From: an uncultured Candidatus Nemicrothrix sp.
GTDB lineage: Bacteria > Actinomycetota > Acidimicrobiia > Acidimicrobiales > Acidimicrobilacustridaceae
DNA length: 64,000 nucleotides
Direction of reading: 5' to 3'
Assembly: GCA_903867185.1 (NCBI GenBank)
Contig: CAIPQK010000101.1
Span: forward strand, 1-64,000
Positions 10,020 through 19,498 of the stretch are shown piece after piece. The first letter of the stretch is position 1. Each line of letters opens with the position of its first letter. Below the pieces are notes generated by a model. That model was not told the origin of the DNA. It was given only the letters and a program-made list of their open reading frames with translations, and ran no database searches. The position numbers and the translations under genes were made by a program.

Positions 10020-10643
10020 TTGACGCTTGTGAGCTTCACCGGAGCGATACTCACGGGTGGGGCTTCAACCCGCATGGGTCAAGACAAAGCGTTACTGGCG
10101 ATCGCTGGTTCCGAAATGACGTCGATCGTTGCGGTTGCTCTCGTCGAGGCGGGCGCTCGAGAGGTCCTTACTGTCGGCGGAGACCTCGCCGCGTTGTCGT
10201 GTCTATCGGGCGTGAATCGATCAGTTCCCGACGACGATCCTGGTGAGGGGCCCCTTGCCGGAATCCTGACAGCGATGCGCTATGCAATCGACGATGTCAT
10301 CGTGGTGCTGGCTTGCGACACACCAGCGATCACATCGGCAGCGCCACTGGCCCTTGTCGCGGCATTGCTGACTGAGCCCGCCGCAGGGGTTGCCTACGCC
10401 GAAGTCGAAGGGCGGGTTCAACCTCTCACAGCGGCTTGGCGGATCAGCCGTTCGTGGGAGGTTGTTTCGAAAGCATTCGCAGAAGGAGAACGGGCGCCCC
10501 GGGCTGTCTTTACGAGTCTGGACGGCGTCGCAGTGAAAGATGTTCTCGCCTCTGCGGTCGATGATGTCGATCACCCTTCCGACCTTCGACGCTACGCTGC
10601 TGACCCATTGAGATCTTCGACTCCGAATGAGGATTCACGTTGA
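10020..10643 (+). CDS. mobA: Molybdenum cofactor guanylyltransferase (MobA-like)
   Basis: GAILTGGASTRMGQDKALL nucleotide-binding motif; ACDTPAITSAA. Confidence 0.85.
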   Translation: MTLVSFTGAILTGGASTRMGQDKALLAIAGSEMTSIVAVALVEAGAREVLTVGGDLAALSCLSGVNRSVPDDDPGEGPLAGILTAMRYAIDDVIVVLACDTPAITSAAPLALVAALLTEPAAGVAYAEVEGRVQPLTAAWRISRSWEVVSKAFAEGERAPRAVFTSLDGVAVKDVLASAVDDVDHPSDLRRYAADPLRSSTPNEDSR

Positions 10644-10966
10644 GCGCAGTTCCTGAAATCGATCTGGCCACCCTAGAGATGCTTCTTGCTGAACCCATCG
10701 TTCTGGTTGACGTTAGAGAAGACGATGAATACTCAGACGGACACGTGGCCAGCGCTGTGCACATAGCGCTATCGACGGTGCCCGATCGTGTTGACGAGAT
10801 CCCATCAGAAGGACCGGTCTATGTCATTTGTGCTGTCGGTGGACGCAGTGGCAAAGCTGCCGAGTTCCTCCGGACAAAGGGGATCGATGCCATCAACGTT
10901 GCGGGAGGCACCAACGGTTGGGTCGACTCCGGGCGTCCAATCGTCCGCGGAACATCGCCAGTTTGA
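10640..10966 (+). CDS. Rhodanese-like domain protein
   Basis: VDVREDDEYSDGHVASAVHI; VYVICAVGGRSGKAAEFL. Confidence 0.92.
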   Translation: MSAVPEIDLATLEMLLAEPIVLVDVREDDEYSDGHVASAVHIALSTVPDRVDEIPSEGPVYVICAVGGRSGKAAEFLRTKGIDAINVAGGTNGWVDSGRPIVRGTSPV

Positions 10967-10975
10967 TGTTGACAC

Positions 10976-12142
10976 GTGACTGACCCTGACTTTCGAATTG
11001 TCGATACCGAGAGCGGATTTGCTCGAGTTATAGAACTGCTTCGCGGTCAACCCTGTTACGCCCTCGATACAGAATTTCACCGGGAGCGGACCTATTACCC
11101 GAAGCTCGCGTTGGTCCAGATTGCTTGGCCAGGCGACTTGGTTTTGGTCGACCCATTGGCTGTAGATCTGCGACCGTTTGCCGAGATCCTCGAGAGTGAC
11201 GCCGTGGCCGTCCTCCATGCAGCCGATCAGGATCTCGAAATACTTGAACTGGTTTGCGGAACAGTTCCGCGTGTGCTCTTCGATACGCAGATCGCTGCCG
11301 GGTTTTTGGGTCTCAGCACGCCATCGCTCACGACGATCTATGAGCGGTTCGTGGACTTTCGTGTCGGCAAAGGTGATCGTCTTACTGACTGGTTGCAGCG
11401 ACCCCTAACAGATGGACAGCTCATCTATGCGGCGAATGATGTCGCTCGGCTCCTCGAGGCGAAAGATCGAATCGTCGAGCAACTCGAAGTGCGCGGAAGA
11501 TTGAGCTGGGCGTTGGATGAATGCGAAATCCAACGAGTCCGTTTACGTGGTCAGCGGAACCCTGATGAAGCGTGGCGTCGAATTAAAGAAGCTCGCCAAT
11601 TGCGTGGTTCCGCTAGGACCGTCGCGAGATCACTCGCTGCGTGGCGCGAGCGTCGCGCCGCCGCTCTCGACATTCCAGTGAGGTATGTCCTTTCAGATAT
11701 TGCACTCACCGGCATTGCACAGCGGCCCCCGAAGGATCGCCGAGACCTCGAAAAGGTGCGCGGGTTCGACCGCGGCACCCGAGAAGAGGTCGTGGGGGAG
11801 ATCCTCGGAGCCGTGAAGGCGGGGATCGCCGATAAGAACCCCGTCGTTGATGATGTCGTCCCGGGGGGTGTCGAGAAGGACCTCCGACCAGCAATCGCTC
11901 TCATCTCCGCTTGGGTGGCCCAACTGGCCCGTGATCTCGAACTCGATGCTTCGATTTTGGCCACAAGGGGAGATATCGAGGCCTTTCTGAGGGGCGATGC
12001 CAACGCTCGTCTCGCCACAGGGTGGCGGGAGGCCCTCGCCGGGAGCCCTGTTCGCAGCCTCCTCGAGGGGGGCGCAGCGGTCGCTTTTGCCGGAAATGGC
12101 GAATTGGTGATCGAAGAACGATCCCGGAAACCCTTGTCATGA
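10976..12142 (+). CDS. rnd: Ribonuclease D-like 3'-5' exonuclease with HRDC domain
   Basis: YALDTEFHRERTYYPKLALVQIAW; AADQDLEIL; YAANDVARLL. Confidence 0.92.
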   Translation: MTDPDFRIVDTESGFARVIELLRGQPCYALDTEFHRERTYYPKLALVQIAWPGDLVLVDPLAVDLRPFAEILESDAVAVLHAADQDLEILELVCGTVPRVLFDTQIAAGFLGLSTPSLTTIYERFVDFRVGKGDRLTDWLQRPLTDGQLIYAANDVARLLEAKDRIVEQLEVRGRLSWALDECEIQRVRLRGQRNPDEAWRRIKEARQLRGSARTVARSLAAWRERRAAALDIPVRYVLSDIALTGIAQRPPKDRRDLEKVRGFDRGTREEVVGEILGAVKAGIADKNPVVDDVVPGGVEKDLRPAIALISAWVAQLARDLELDASILATRGDIEAFLRGDANARLATGWREALAGSPVRSLLEGGAAVAFAGNGELVIEERSRKPLS

Positions 12143-12179
12143 GGAAATCTCCCTCTGAGATGACACAGGACTGCCTCTG

Positions 12180-12419
12180 GTGCCGATACACTCATGCGGC
12201 AATCTCACCGACGGGAGTTGGCCGTTGAAAAAGGGTCGACATCGGCGTTTTGAGGAAGCGAGAGCCCTCAAGCGCACCAACGAAAATCTTGACGCGATCC
12301 TCGATGCTCGCGATGCCGAACCGTGCCCCGAGTGTGGGGCCGATCCGGGCCATGACCATTCGTCGTGGTGTATGTACGACGCCGAGGCCGATCGCGACGA
12401 AAGCGCCTGGCCTTCCTGA
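12180..12419 (+). CDS. Hypothetical small protein with CxxC motif
   Basis: PCPECGADPGHDHSSWCMYDAEADRDE; start uncertain (GTG 12180 or TTG 12225). Confidence 0.5.
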   Translation: MPIHSCGNLTDGSWPLKKGRHRRFEEARALKRTNENLDAILDARDAEPCPECGADPGHDHSSWCMYDAEADRDESAWPS

Positions 12420-12463
12420 ACTCCCATCGGTCCAGTGCCGGTGGACCGAACTGAAAGACAATC

Positions 12464-14296
12464 GTGCCCCCCACCTCTTCTCTCCCGTTGCGTAGCGTCG
12501 CGCTCGTCGCCCACGTTGATCATGGCAAGACCACCCTCGTCGATGCGTTGCTTCGTGCGACCGGCACGTTCAGTGATCATGCCGCTGTCGTCGACCGAAT
12601 CATGGATTCGAACGATCAGGAACGCGAACGCGGCATCACGATCCTCGCCAAGGCCGCTTCGGTCACATGGAACGACATCCAGATCAACCTCGTCGACACC
12701 CCAGGCCACTCCGATTTCGGTGGCGAGGTTGAACGGGCCCTTTCGATGGTCGACGGCGTCATTCTTCTCGTCGATGCTGCTGAAGGCCCCTTGCCTCAGA
12801 CCCGTTACGTGCTCTCAAAGGCTCTCGCTCTGTCGCTGCCGACTGTTGTTGTCATCAACAAGGTCGATCGCCAGGATGCTCGGCCTGAAGAGGTTCTCGA
12901 CGAGATCTACCAATTGTTCCTCGACCTTGATGCCGATGAACATGCCATCGAGTTCCCCGTTATCTCCGCTATTGCCCGAGACGGGAAAGCGGTCTCCGGA
13001 ATAGGAATGCCGGGCGAAGATGATGATCTCACCCCGCTGTTCCAGGCCATAGTCGACGCGATCCCCGCTCCGACCGGTGATCCCGACGCTCCGGTGCAGG
13101 CGATTGTCACCAACCTCGATGCGTCTGAATATCTTGGCCGTCTCGCCATTGGTCGCGTGATGCAGGGAACGCTCCGTCGAGGCGAACAAGTTGCACTCTG
13201 TGAAGAGGACGAAGGACAGAACCCGCTTCGGCGAAAGCTGACCCAACTCATGGCGTTCTCTGGCATCGGCCGCCTCGAGGTTGATTCGGTCAGAGCTGGA
13301 GACCTTTTCATTGTGGCCGGTTTCCCTGAAGTCGAGATCGGCGACACGCTTGCTGACTCAGTAAGCCCTGTTGCGTTGCCTCGTCTTACCGTCGATGAAC
13401 CAGTGCTTCGTATGACGTTTGGCGTCAACACTTCGCCCCTTGCTGGCAAGGAAGGCCAATTCCTTACGTCTCGGCATCTTCGTGATCGGCTCGACCGAGA
13501 GATTCTCGGCAACGTTTCGATCAAGGTCGAGCCCACCGAATCTCCTGACATCATCGAGGTCTCAGGCCGAGGCGAGCTTCAACTCGCTGTACTGATCGAG
13601 ACGATGCGCCGAGAGGGCTACGAGCTTCAGGTCAGTCGACCGGAAGTCATCGTCAAACTGATCGATGGCACCAAACATGAACCGCTTGAGCGAGCAGTCA
13701 TCGACGTTCCCGACGAGCACGTCGGAACTGTCACGCAGGCTCTCGCCCCCCGCAAGGGACGCGTTACCGATCTTCGACCGGGCGACACAGGCCGAACGAT
13801 TGTGACCGTCGAAGCTCCCGCACGTGGTCTTATTGGGTTCCGCTCCGGGTTACTTACTGCTACACGCGGTACTGCCCTGATGCATCAACACAACGCTGGT
13901 TGGGTGTCATGGGTCGGTGATCTCCCCACCCGTAAGGGCGGCGCCATGATTTCTGACCGCGACGGAACGTCGACTGGTTACGCAATCGGAAACCTTCAAG
14001 AACGTGGCGAAATGTTCATCGGTTCAGGTGAGGCGGTCTACGAGGGAATGATCGTCGGAGAGAACTCACGCAGCGACGACATGATGATCAACATCATCCG
14101 TGAAAAGCAGAAGACCAACATTCGTACCCATTCCGCTGACGAAGCGATCAAACTCGTGCCGCCTCGCGAAGTTACGCTTGAAACTGCGATCGAGTTCATC
14201 GGCGACGACGAACTGGTAGAGATCACGCCACAATCGCTTCGACTTCGTAAGCGCATGCTTAAAGAAGCGGATCGTCGACGCACCAACAAGAAATAA
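12464..14296 (+). CDS. typA: Translational GTPase TypA/BipA
   Basis: [56 protein letters not shown]-terminal [18 protein letters not shown]. Confidence 0.97.
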   Translation: MPPTSSLPLRSVALVAHVDHGKTTLVDALLRATGTFSDHAAVVDRIMDSNDQERERGITILAKAASVTWNDIQINLVDTPGHSDFGGEVERALSMVDGVILLVDAAEGPLPQTRYVLSKALALSLPTVVVINKVDRQDARPEEVLDEIYQLFLDLDADEHAIEFPVISAIARDGKAVSGIGMPGEDDDLTPLFQAIVDAIPAPTGDPDAPVQAIVTNLDASEYLGRLAIGRVMQGTLRRGEQVALCEEDEGQNPLRRKLTQLMAFSGIGRLEVDSVRAGDLFIVAGFPEVEIGDTLADSVSPVALPRLTVDEPVLRMTFGVNTSPLAGKEGQFLTSRHLRDRLDREILGNVSIKVEPTESPDIIEVSGRGELQLAVLIETMRREGYELQVSRPEVIVKLIDGTKHEPLERAVIDVPDEHVGTVTQALAPRKGRVTDLRPGDTGRTIVTVEAPARGLIGFRSGLLTATRGTALMHQHNAGWVSWVGDLPTRKGGAMISDRDGTSTGYAIGNLQERGEMFIGSGEAVYEGMIVGENSRSDDMMINIIREKQKTNIRTHSADEAIKLVPPREVTLETAIEFIGDDELVEITPQSLRLRKRMLKEADRRRTNKK

Positions 14297-14312
14297 GTGT
14301 CCTGTCGGTTGC

Positions 14313-15068
14313 TTAGTCGGCGCTTGCAGCGGTGCGTTTCATCGAAGGATGCGGAAGAAAGACTTCGGTTCCTTTTCGTTCAATGATTTCTACGATGTGG
14401 TCGTACGCGCCTTGCCCAACGAGAGCAACGATCTCGTCTTTGCTCGAGACATAGACCGGGTCGGCGCCTACAAAGGCGCGTGGGTCTTCGGTGCACCACC
14501 AGTGGAAGTCGTCTCCGCCTTCACCCCAGTCACGGCGTTTCCATTCCCGGAGAATATTTGTTTCCCATTCATTGTCGTCGATGTGGAAATCGAGTCGGAC
14601 GGGAACCTGCCAGCAGACTTCAGGTTTCCAGTCGATGAAGTTCTCTCCGCGAGACTGTGCCGCTGTGTGAAATGCGCAGCCGGCTCCGCCTTCAAATCCG
14701 GGACGATTGAGAAAGATGCAGGCGTCTTCGTGACGGCGCGTGACCCATTCCCCATGGTCCTTGTGGATCGGGCCACCAAGTTCTGCAGCGACAGCTTTGA
14801 ACTGCCACTCGTCGTCGCGTAGGCGAGGGAAGACTTCCGCCACTCGTTTGCGATCGTCTTTGTCAGCAAAATGGGCCCCGTGAGAGCAGCAACCAAACAT
14901 CTTTTCGGGCGCCGCTTCTTCTTCAATTCCTAGACAGCCGTCACCGTAGATGCACTTCCAGTTACTCGTAAGCCAGGTGACATCGAAGGTGTAGGTCTCT
15001 CCATCGAGATCGAATGAGATCCACTCGTGGGTGTCGTCATCGGTGATCTCGCTTCGTTGCCCAGCCAT
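14313..15068 (-). CDS. Cys-rich hypothetical protein, possible DUF3109/YkgJ-like metal-binding protein
   Basis: Ordered Cys/His clusters: CIYGDGCLG, GCCSHGAHF, DACIFL, GAGCAFHTAA, EVCWQVPV. Confidence 0.65.
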   Translation of the reverse strand: MAGQRSEITDDDTHEWISFDLDGETYTFDVTWLTSNWKCIYGDGCLGIEEEAAPEKMFGCCSHGAHFADKDDRKRVAEVFPRLRDDEWQFKAVAAELGGPIHKDHGEWVTRRHEDACIFLNRPGFEGGAGCAFHTAAQSRGENFIDWKPEVCWQVPVRLDFHIDDNEWETNILREWKRRDWGEGGDDFHWWCTEDPRAFVGADPVYVSSKDEIVALVGQGAYDHIVEIIERKGTEVFLPHPSMKRTAASAD

Positions 15069-15154
15069 CGAACCATCCGTTCACTATCGGGTAAAGAGGA
15101 CGAGCGAAACCCTAGTTGCTGGCTCTGTCTCAACCGGTGAGTAAGGATACGGAC

Positions 15155-15358
15155 ATGTCTGGAGAATTCGACGAACTACGAACTCGACTCGAAACGATTG
15201 CCGAGGAATTGGCTGACCTCGCAATCATTCGACTGCGTGAATCGATTGACGCGGGTGGTCACGAATTGCCGGTCGATGAGAAGCGATTAACAAGGGCTCG
15301 ACGCGCCGTCGAGAAAGCCATTGTTCTGCTGAGTGAGCCCGACGACTCGATGGACTGA
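15155..15358 (+). CDS. Small hypothetical actinobacterial protein
   Basis: MSGEFDELRTRLETIAEELADLAIIRLRESIDAGG...; ATG at 15155. Confidence 0.6.
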   Translation: MSGEFDELRTRLETIAEELADLAIIRLRESIDAGGHELPVDEKRLTRARRAVEKAIVLLSEPDDSMD

Positions 15359-15359
15359 G

Positions 15360-17699
15360 TCAGACGCCAGCAAGACGGCCGTAAAGCGTGGTGCGTTGAA
15401 CGGCGTTGCGGCCAATTGGAGCCACGAGTTCAGCAAAGTCAGACGGTTCCATGCCCTGGCCATGATCGGCTCCGGCGGCTCGGCTGATGTTTTCGTCCAT
15501 CAGCGTTCCACCCAGATCGTTGGCGCCAGCCTGCAGTGCTTGTCTGGATCCATTGGCGCCAAGCTTCACCCACGATGCCTGAATGTTGTCGATGAGCCCG
15601 CGGTAGGCAATGCGCGGAATTGCGTGCATGAGCATTGTCTCGCGGAATGTTGGGCCTCTCCGGGCCTTCTTCTGGAGATACAACGGAGTTGCCATGTGCA
15701 CGAATGGAAGCGGCACGAATTCGGTGAATCCGCCGGTTTCTTTCTGCAGATCGCGGGTTCGGACAATGTGTCGGGCCCAATGAATTGGCCGTTCGACGGA
15801 ACCAAACATGATCGTGATGTTGGACCGAAGACCAACGCTATGTGCGGTTCGGTGGGCCTCGAGCCATTCTTCGGTGTTGATCTTGTCTGAACAGATGATG
15901 GCTCGAATTTCGTCATCAAGAATCTCGGCGGCCGTACCCGGGAGTGTTTTCAGACCAGCTTCTTTGAGTCGGCGGAGGTAGGAGTCGAGTGGTTCATCAA
16001 GACGTCGTGCGCCCTCGGTTACTTCGAGTGCGGTGAACCCGTGAATGTGAATTTCGGGCACTGCTTCGGAGACGGCGCGAGCGACGTCGATGTAGTAATT
16101 GCCGTCGAAGTCCGGGTGGATTCCACCCTGTAGACAAACTTCAGTAGCTCCGAGGTCTGCCGCTTCGCGACTTCGGGTAGCGATGTCGTCGAGTGTCAAC
16201 AGGTACGGAGTACCGCGGAGATTAAGAGACAGAGGGCCTTTACTGAAACCACAGAATTTGCACTTAAACGTGCAAACATTTGTGTAATTGATGTTCCGAT
16301 TGTGAACCCAAGTGACGGTGTCTCCAACAGCTTCCTGTCGAAGTTCATCGGCCAATTGCGTAACGGCCGCGAAGTTCTGTCCACGAGCTCCGAAAAGCGT
16401 GACGATCTCGTCGAGCCCGGGCTCTTGTCCTAAGCGCACTCCAGCGATGACTTCGGCAACTGCGCCTGTAGACCTTCCCTCTGCGGGGAGAAGGGCTGGG
16501 GGGCTGATGCGTGAACCAGCACTCCAGATTGTGGACCTGGGTCCGATTTGAAGTACCTCAACGCCATCGTCGACCTGTTCTGGCGCGGCGGGTTTGAGTG
16601 ACTGAACGAAGACCGCTCCTGGATCGTCTCGAGCGAGTCCATCGGCATCCGATCGATCCATGACTGAAAAGCGCAGACCTTCATCGATCCATTTCTTGTC
16701 GTCCCGCACGAATTCCGGATGAACGGTGAGACGGGGAGCAAGTTCGAAACCTTTGCCCTCGGTGACTTCACGTAGACGATCGAGATCTGGCCACGGCCGT
16801 TCGGGGTTCACATGGTCTGCCGTGACGGGAGAGACACCACCCCAATCGTCGATGCCGGCGTCGAGAAGGACACCGAAATCATCGGAGAGATTTGGCGGCG
16901 CCTGAAGGTGCACGTCTGGAGGAAGAATGATTCGAGCGAGTGCGATGGCCTCGAGGTAGACGTCGCTGGGGCAGGCCGGAGCGGAATGCATTGCCGTTCC
17001 CTCTTTGGGAAGGAAATTCTGGACGATGACTTCCTGTACGTGGCCATATCGAAGGTGCGAAGCGGCTATAGCTTCGAGCGCCTCAATGCGATCTTCCCGG
17101 GTTTCCCCTATGCCAACGAGGATCCCGGTGGTGAAAGGTATAGCGAGCTCGCCAGCCGCTTCGAGCGTTGCCAGTCGACGTTCGGGGGTCTTGTCAGGTG
17201 CGCCACGGTGGCATTCAAGATCGGCTCGAAGCGATTCAACCATCGCTCCTTGAGAAGGAGAAACCTTGCGCAACTGTGCGAGTTGATCGGGCGGCAGCGC
17301 ACCAGCGTTGGCGTGGGGGAGAAGCCCTGTTTCATCGAGAACAAGTTGCGCCATCGCAGCGACGTAATCGATCGTCGAGGAGTAGCCATTGTCGGAGAGC
17401 CATCGCGCTGCTATTGGATAACGGTCCTCGGGAGCCTCGCCGAGGGTGAAGAGTGCTTCATGACAGCCAACTCGTGCTCCAGCGACCGCAAGGGCTCGGA
17501 CCTGGGCAGGGGAGAGGTACGGGGACTCAAGCCGAGCGGGTGGTTGCGCAAAGGTGCAATAGCCACAGCGATCACGACAGAGCATCGTCAGTGGAATGAA
17601 CACCTTCGGCGAATAGGTAACCCTGACGCCAAATGAGTTGTCACGAATGGACCTGGCGTGCGCCATGAGTTCTTCGAGCGGAGCATCGAGCCGAAGCAT
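15360..17699 (-). CDS. fbiC: Bifunctional FO synthase CofG-CofH (F420 biosynthesis)
   Basis: Two radical-SAM motifs, CRDRCGYCTF (CofG half) and CTFKCKFCGF (CofH half), in a 779 aa ORF. Confidence 0.96.
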   Translation of the reverse strand: MLRLDAPLEELMAHARSIRDNSFGVRVTYSPKVFIPLTMLCRDRCGYCTFAQPPARLESPYLSPAQVRALAVAGARVGCHEALFTLGEAPEDRYPIAARWLSDNGYSSTIDYVAAMAQLVLDETGLLPHANAGALPPDQLAQLRKVSPSQGAMVESLRADLECHRGAPDKTPERRLATLEAAGELAIPFTTGILVGIGETREDRIEALEAIAASHLRYGHVQEVIVQNFLPKEGTAMHSAPACPSDVYLEAIALARIILPPDVHLQAPPNLSDDFGVLLDAGIDDWGGVSPVTADHVNPERPWPDLDRLREVTEGKGFELAPRLTVHPEFVRDDKKWIDEGLRFSVMDRSDADGLARDDPGAVFVQSLKPAAPEQVDDGVEVLQIGPRSTIWSAGSRISPPALLPAEGRSTGAVAEVIAGVRLGQEPGLDEIVTLFGARGQNFAAVTQLADELRQEAVGDTVTWVHNRNINYTNVCTFKCKFCGFSKGPLSLNLRGTPYLLTLDDIATRSREAADLGATEVCLQGGIHPDFDGNYYIDVARAVSEAVPEIHIHGFTALEVTEGARRLDEPLDSYLRRLKEAGLKTLPGTAAEILDDEIRAIICSDKINTEEWLEAHRTAHSVGLRSNITIMFGSVERPIHWARHIVRTRDLQKETGGFTEFVPLPFVHMATPLYLQKKARRGPTFRETMLMHAIPRIAYRGLIDNIQASWVKLGANGSRQALQAGANDLGGTLMDENISRAAGADHGQGMEPSDFAELVAPIGRNAVQRTTLYGRLAGV

Positions 17700-17709
17700 G
17701 TCGGGAACC

Positions 17710-18396
17710 CTATCGGGGGGTTCGTGTCCCCATTGCCGCGTTGTCTACGAGCCAGATGACGTCTGTGCCAGAGATCTTCGTCGCTGGCGCGCTCAGATCG
17801 CCGTCAAGGACCCGATGCAGGGCATTGGTCTTCGCCGCACCAGCGACGGTGACCACGACGCTCCTGCACCGAGAGATGGCCTCAAAGGTAAATGTCAACC
17901 GTTCATAAGGATTGTTTGACAGCGGATCGCGGTTCGGAACGACGAGACGACCGTCTGGTGAATTGAGAGCATCGGAACCGGGGAACAGCGATGCGGTGTG
18001 ACCATCCGGGCCCAGCCCTAGATGAATGAGGTCTATCGGGGGCGCTGCTCGAAGGAGTTCCTCATAAGCAAAGGCCGGATCTGAGAGCTCGGACTGCATC
18101 GGATGGACCGCAGCAAGGGGCTCAACGAGTTCAAGTAGAGATTCTTCTACTAAGCGAAAGTTGGAATCGACATGTGTGAGAGGTACGCAACGCTCATCGC
18201 CCCACCACCCGGTGACGTTCTTCCAGTCAATGGCGGCTGAACCTGAGACGGCGAGCTCCCGATAACAGTCGCGTGCGGTTGAACCCCCCGAGAATGCCAG
18301 CGAGAACGGCCCTGGCGCATTCGATTGGGCGTGATCAACGACGAGTTGTGCGAAAGCCTTCGCTACGTCGTCTACGACGACGAGTGAACCGTTCAC
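17710..18396 (-). CDS. pgl: 6-phosphogluconolactonase
   Basis: FSLAFSGGSTARDCYREL; WWGDERCVP; LGLGPDGHTASLFPGS. Confidence 0.94.
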   Translation of the reverse strand: MNGSLVVVDDVAKAFAQLVVDHAQSNAPGPFSLAFSGGSTARDCYRELAVSGSAAIDWKNVTGWWGDERCVPLTHVDSNFRLVEESLLELVEPLAAVHPMQSELSDPAFAYEELLRAAPPIDLIHLGLGPDGHTASLFPGSDALNSPDGRLVVPNRDPLSNNPYERLTFTFEAISRCRSVVVTVAGAAKTNALHRVLDGDLSAPATKISGTDVIWLVDNAAMGTRTPR

Positions 18397-19487
18397 TTCA
18401 GAGTCTTTGCCTTCGCTTCGAGAGACTCGAGAAGGTCGTCGAACGATTTCGAGAAGGACGCAACTCCCTCATCTTCGAGCTGCGCGGTGACATCTGCGAG
18501 TGAAATACCGAGCTTGGCAAACGCCGCAAGCACAGCGTGGGCGCCGGGTAGGTCAGCGTCGATGGTTCGCTGAAGTGTCCCATGATCATCAAAGTCATCG
18601 AGCGTCTTCTCAGGAATCGTGTTGACGGTGTTCGGGCCGATGAGTTGATCGACATAGAGCGTGTCTGGATAGTCGGGGTTCTTTGTCGAAGTCGACGCCC
18701 AGAGTGGACGCTGTGGGCGTGCTCCGCGTTCAGCTAACGCTTCCCAACGTGGACCGCTAAATGTTTCGAGGAACGCCTCGTAGGCCACCTGAGCGTTCGC
18801 GACCGCAACCTTGCCCTTGAGGGCTGCAGCGTCTGGCGAATTTGTCGCGTCAAGACGCTTGTCAGCCTCTGAATCGACTCGACTGATGAAGAACGACGCG
18901 ACTGAGGAGACCTTCGAGAGATCACCTGATCGCTGTTCGAGGCCAGAGATGTATGCCTCCATAACCTCGCGGTAGCGATCGAGCGAGAAAAGAAGTGTGA
19001 CGTTGACACTCACTCCTTCGGAGATCATCGTCCGAATAGCCGGTAGACCTTCTTTGGTGCCGGGAATCTTTATATAGAGGTTCGGCTGGTTAATAAGTCC
19101 ATGGAGATGTCGCGCTGCGGTTGCTGTTCCCTCGGTATCGCGAGCGAGCAGGGGAGAGACCTCGATAGAGACGTAACCATCGATGCCGTTACTTTCGTCA
19201 TAGACAGGACGCAACAGTGCAAGGACATGGTTGATGTCGGTAACAACAAGCTCCCAGTACGCGTCGGTAACTGATGTTCCGTTCGAAAGGAGTTCGCGGA
19301 ATTGTGTGTCGTAGGCATCTCCACCAGAAATGGCTTTCTGGAAGATCGTTGGATTCGACGTAACTCCGCGCACACCGCGATCGACCCAGCGCTGCATTTC
19401 GCCGTTCTCGATCCAGTCACGTCGTACGTTGTCGAGCCAAGGACTTTGATCTTCGGTTGCATACAAATCGGTGAGACGAGACATCAA
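18393..19487 (-). CDS. tal: Transaldolase
   Basis: GVRGVTSNPTIFQKAISGG; LYIKIPGTKEGLPAI; overlaps pgl by 4 bp. Confidence 0.96.
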   Translation of the reverse strand: MMSRLTDLYATEDQSPWLDNVRRDWIENGEMQRWVDRGVRGVTSNPTIFQKAISGGDAYDTQFRELLSNGTSVTDAYWELVVTDINHVLALLRPVYDESNGIDGYVSIEVSPLLARDTEGTATAARHLHGLINQPNLYIKIPGTKEGLPAIRTMISEGVSVNVTLLFSLDRYREVMEAYISGLEQRSGDLSKVSSVASFFISRVDSEADKRLDATNSPDAAALKGKVAVANAQVAYEAFLETFSGPRWEALAERGARPQRPLWASTSTKNPDYPDTLYVDQLIGPNTVNTIPEKTLDDFDDHGTLQRTIDADLPGAHAVLAAFAKLGISLADVTAQLEDEGVASFSKSFDDLLESLEAKAKTLK

Positions 19488-19498
19488 GCTTCTCCGAG

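Noticed and set aside
11551-12195. 214 aa minus-strand ORF
   Set aside because: Antisense to rnd; Arg/Ser-rich shadow translation.
16812-17636. 274 aa plus-strand ORF
   Set aside because: Antisense to the CofG half of fbiC; composition typical of a shadow ORF in GC-rich DNA.
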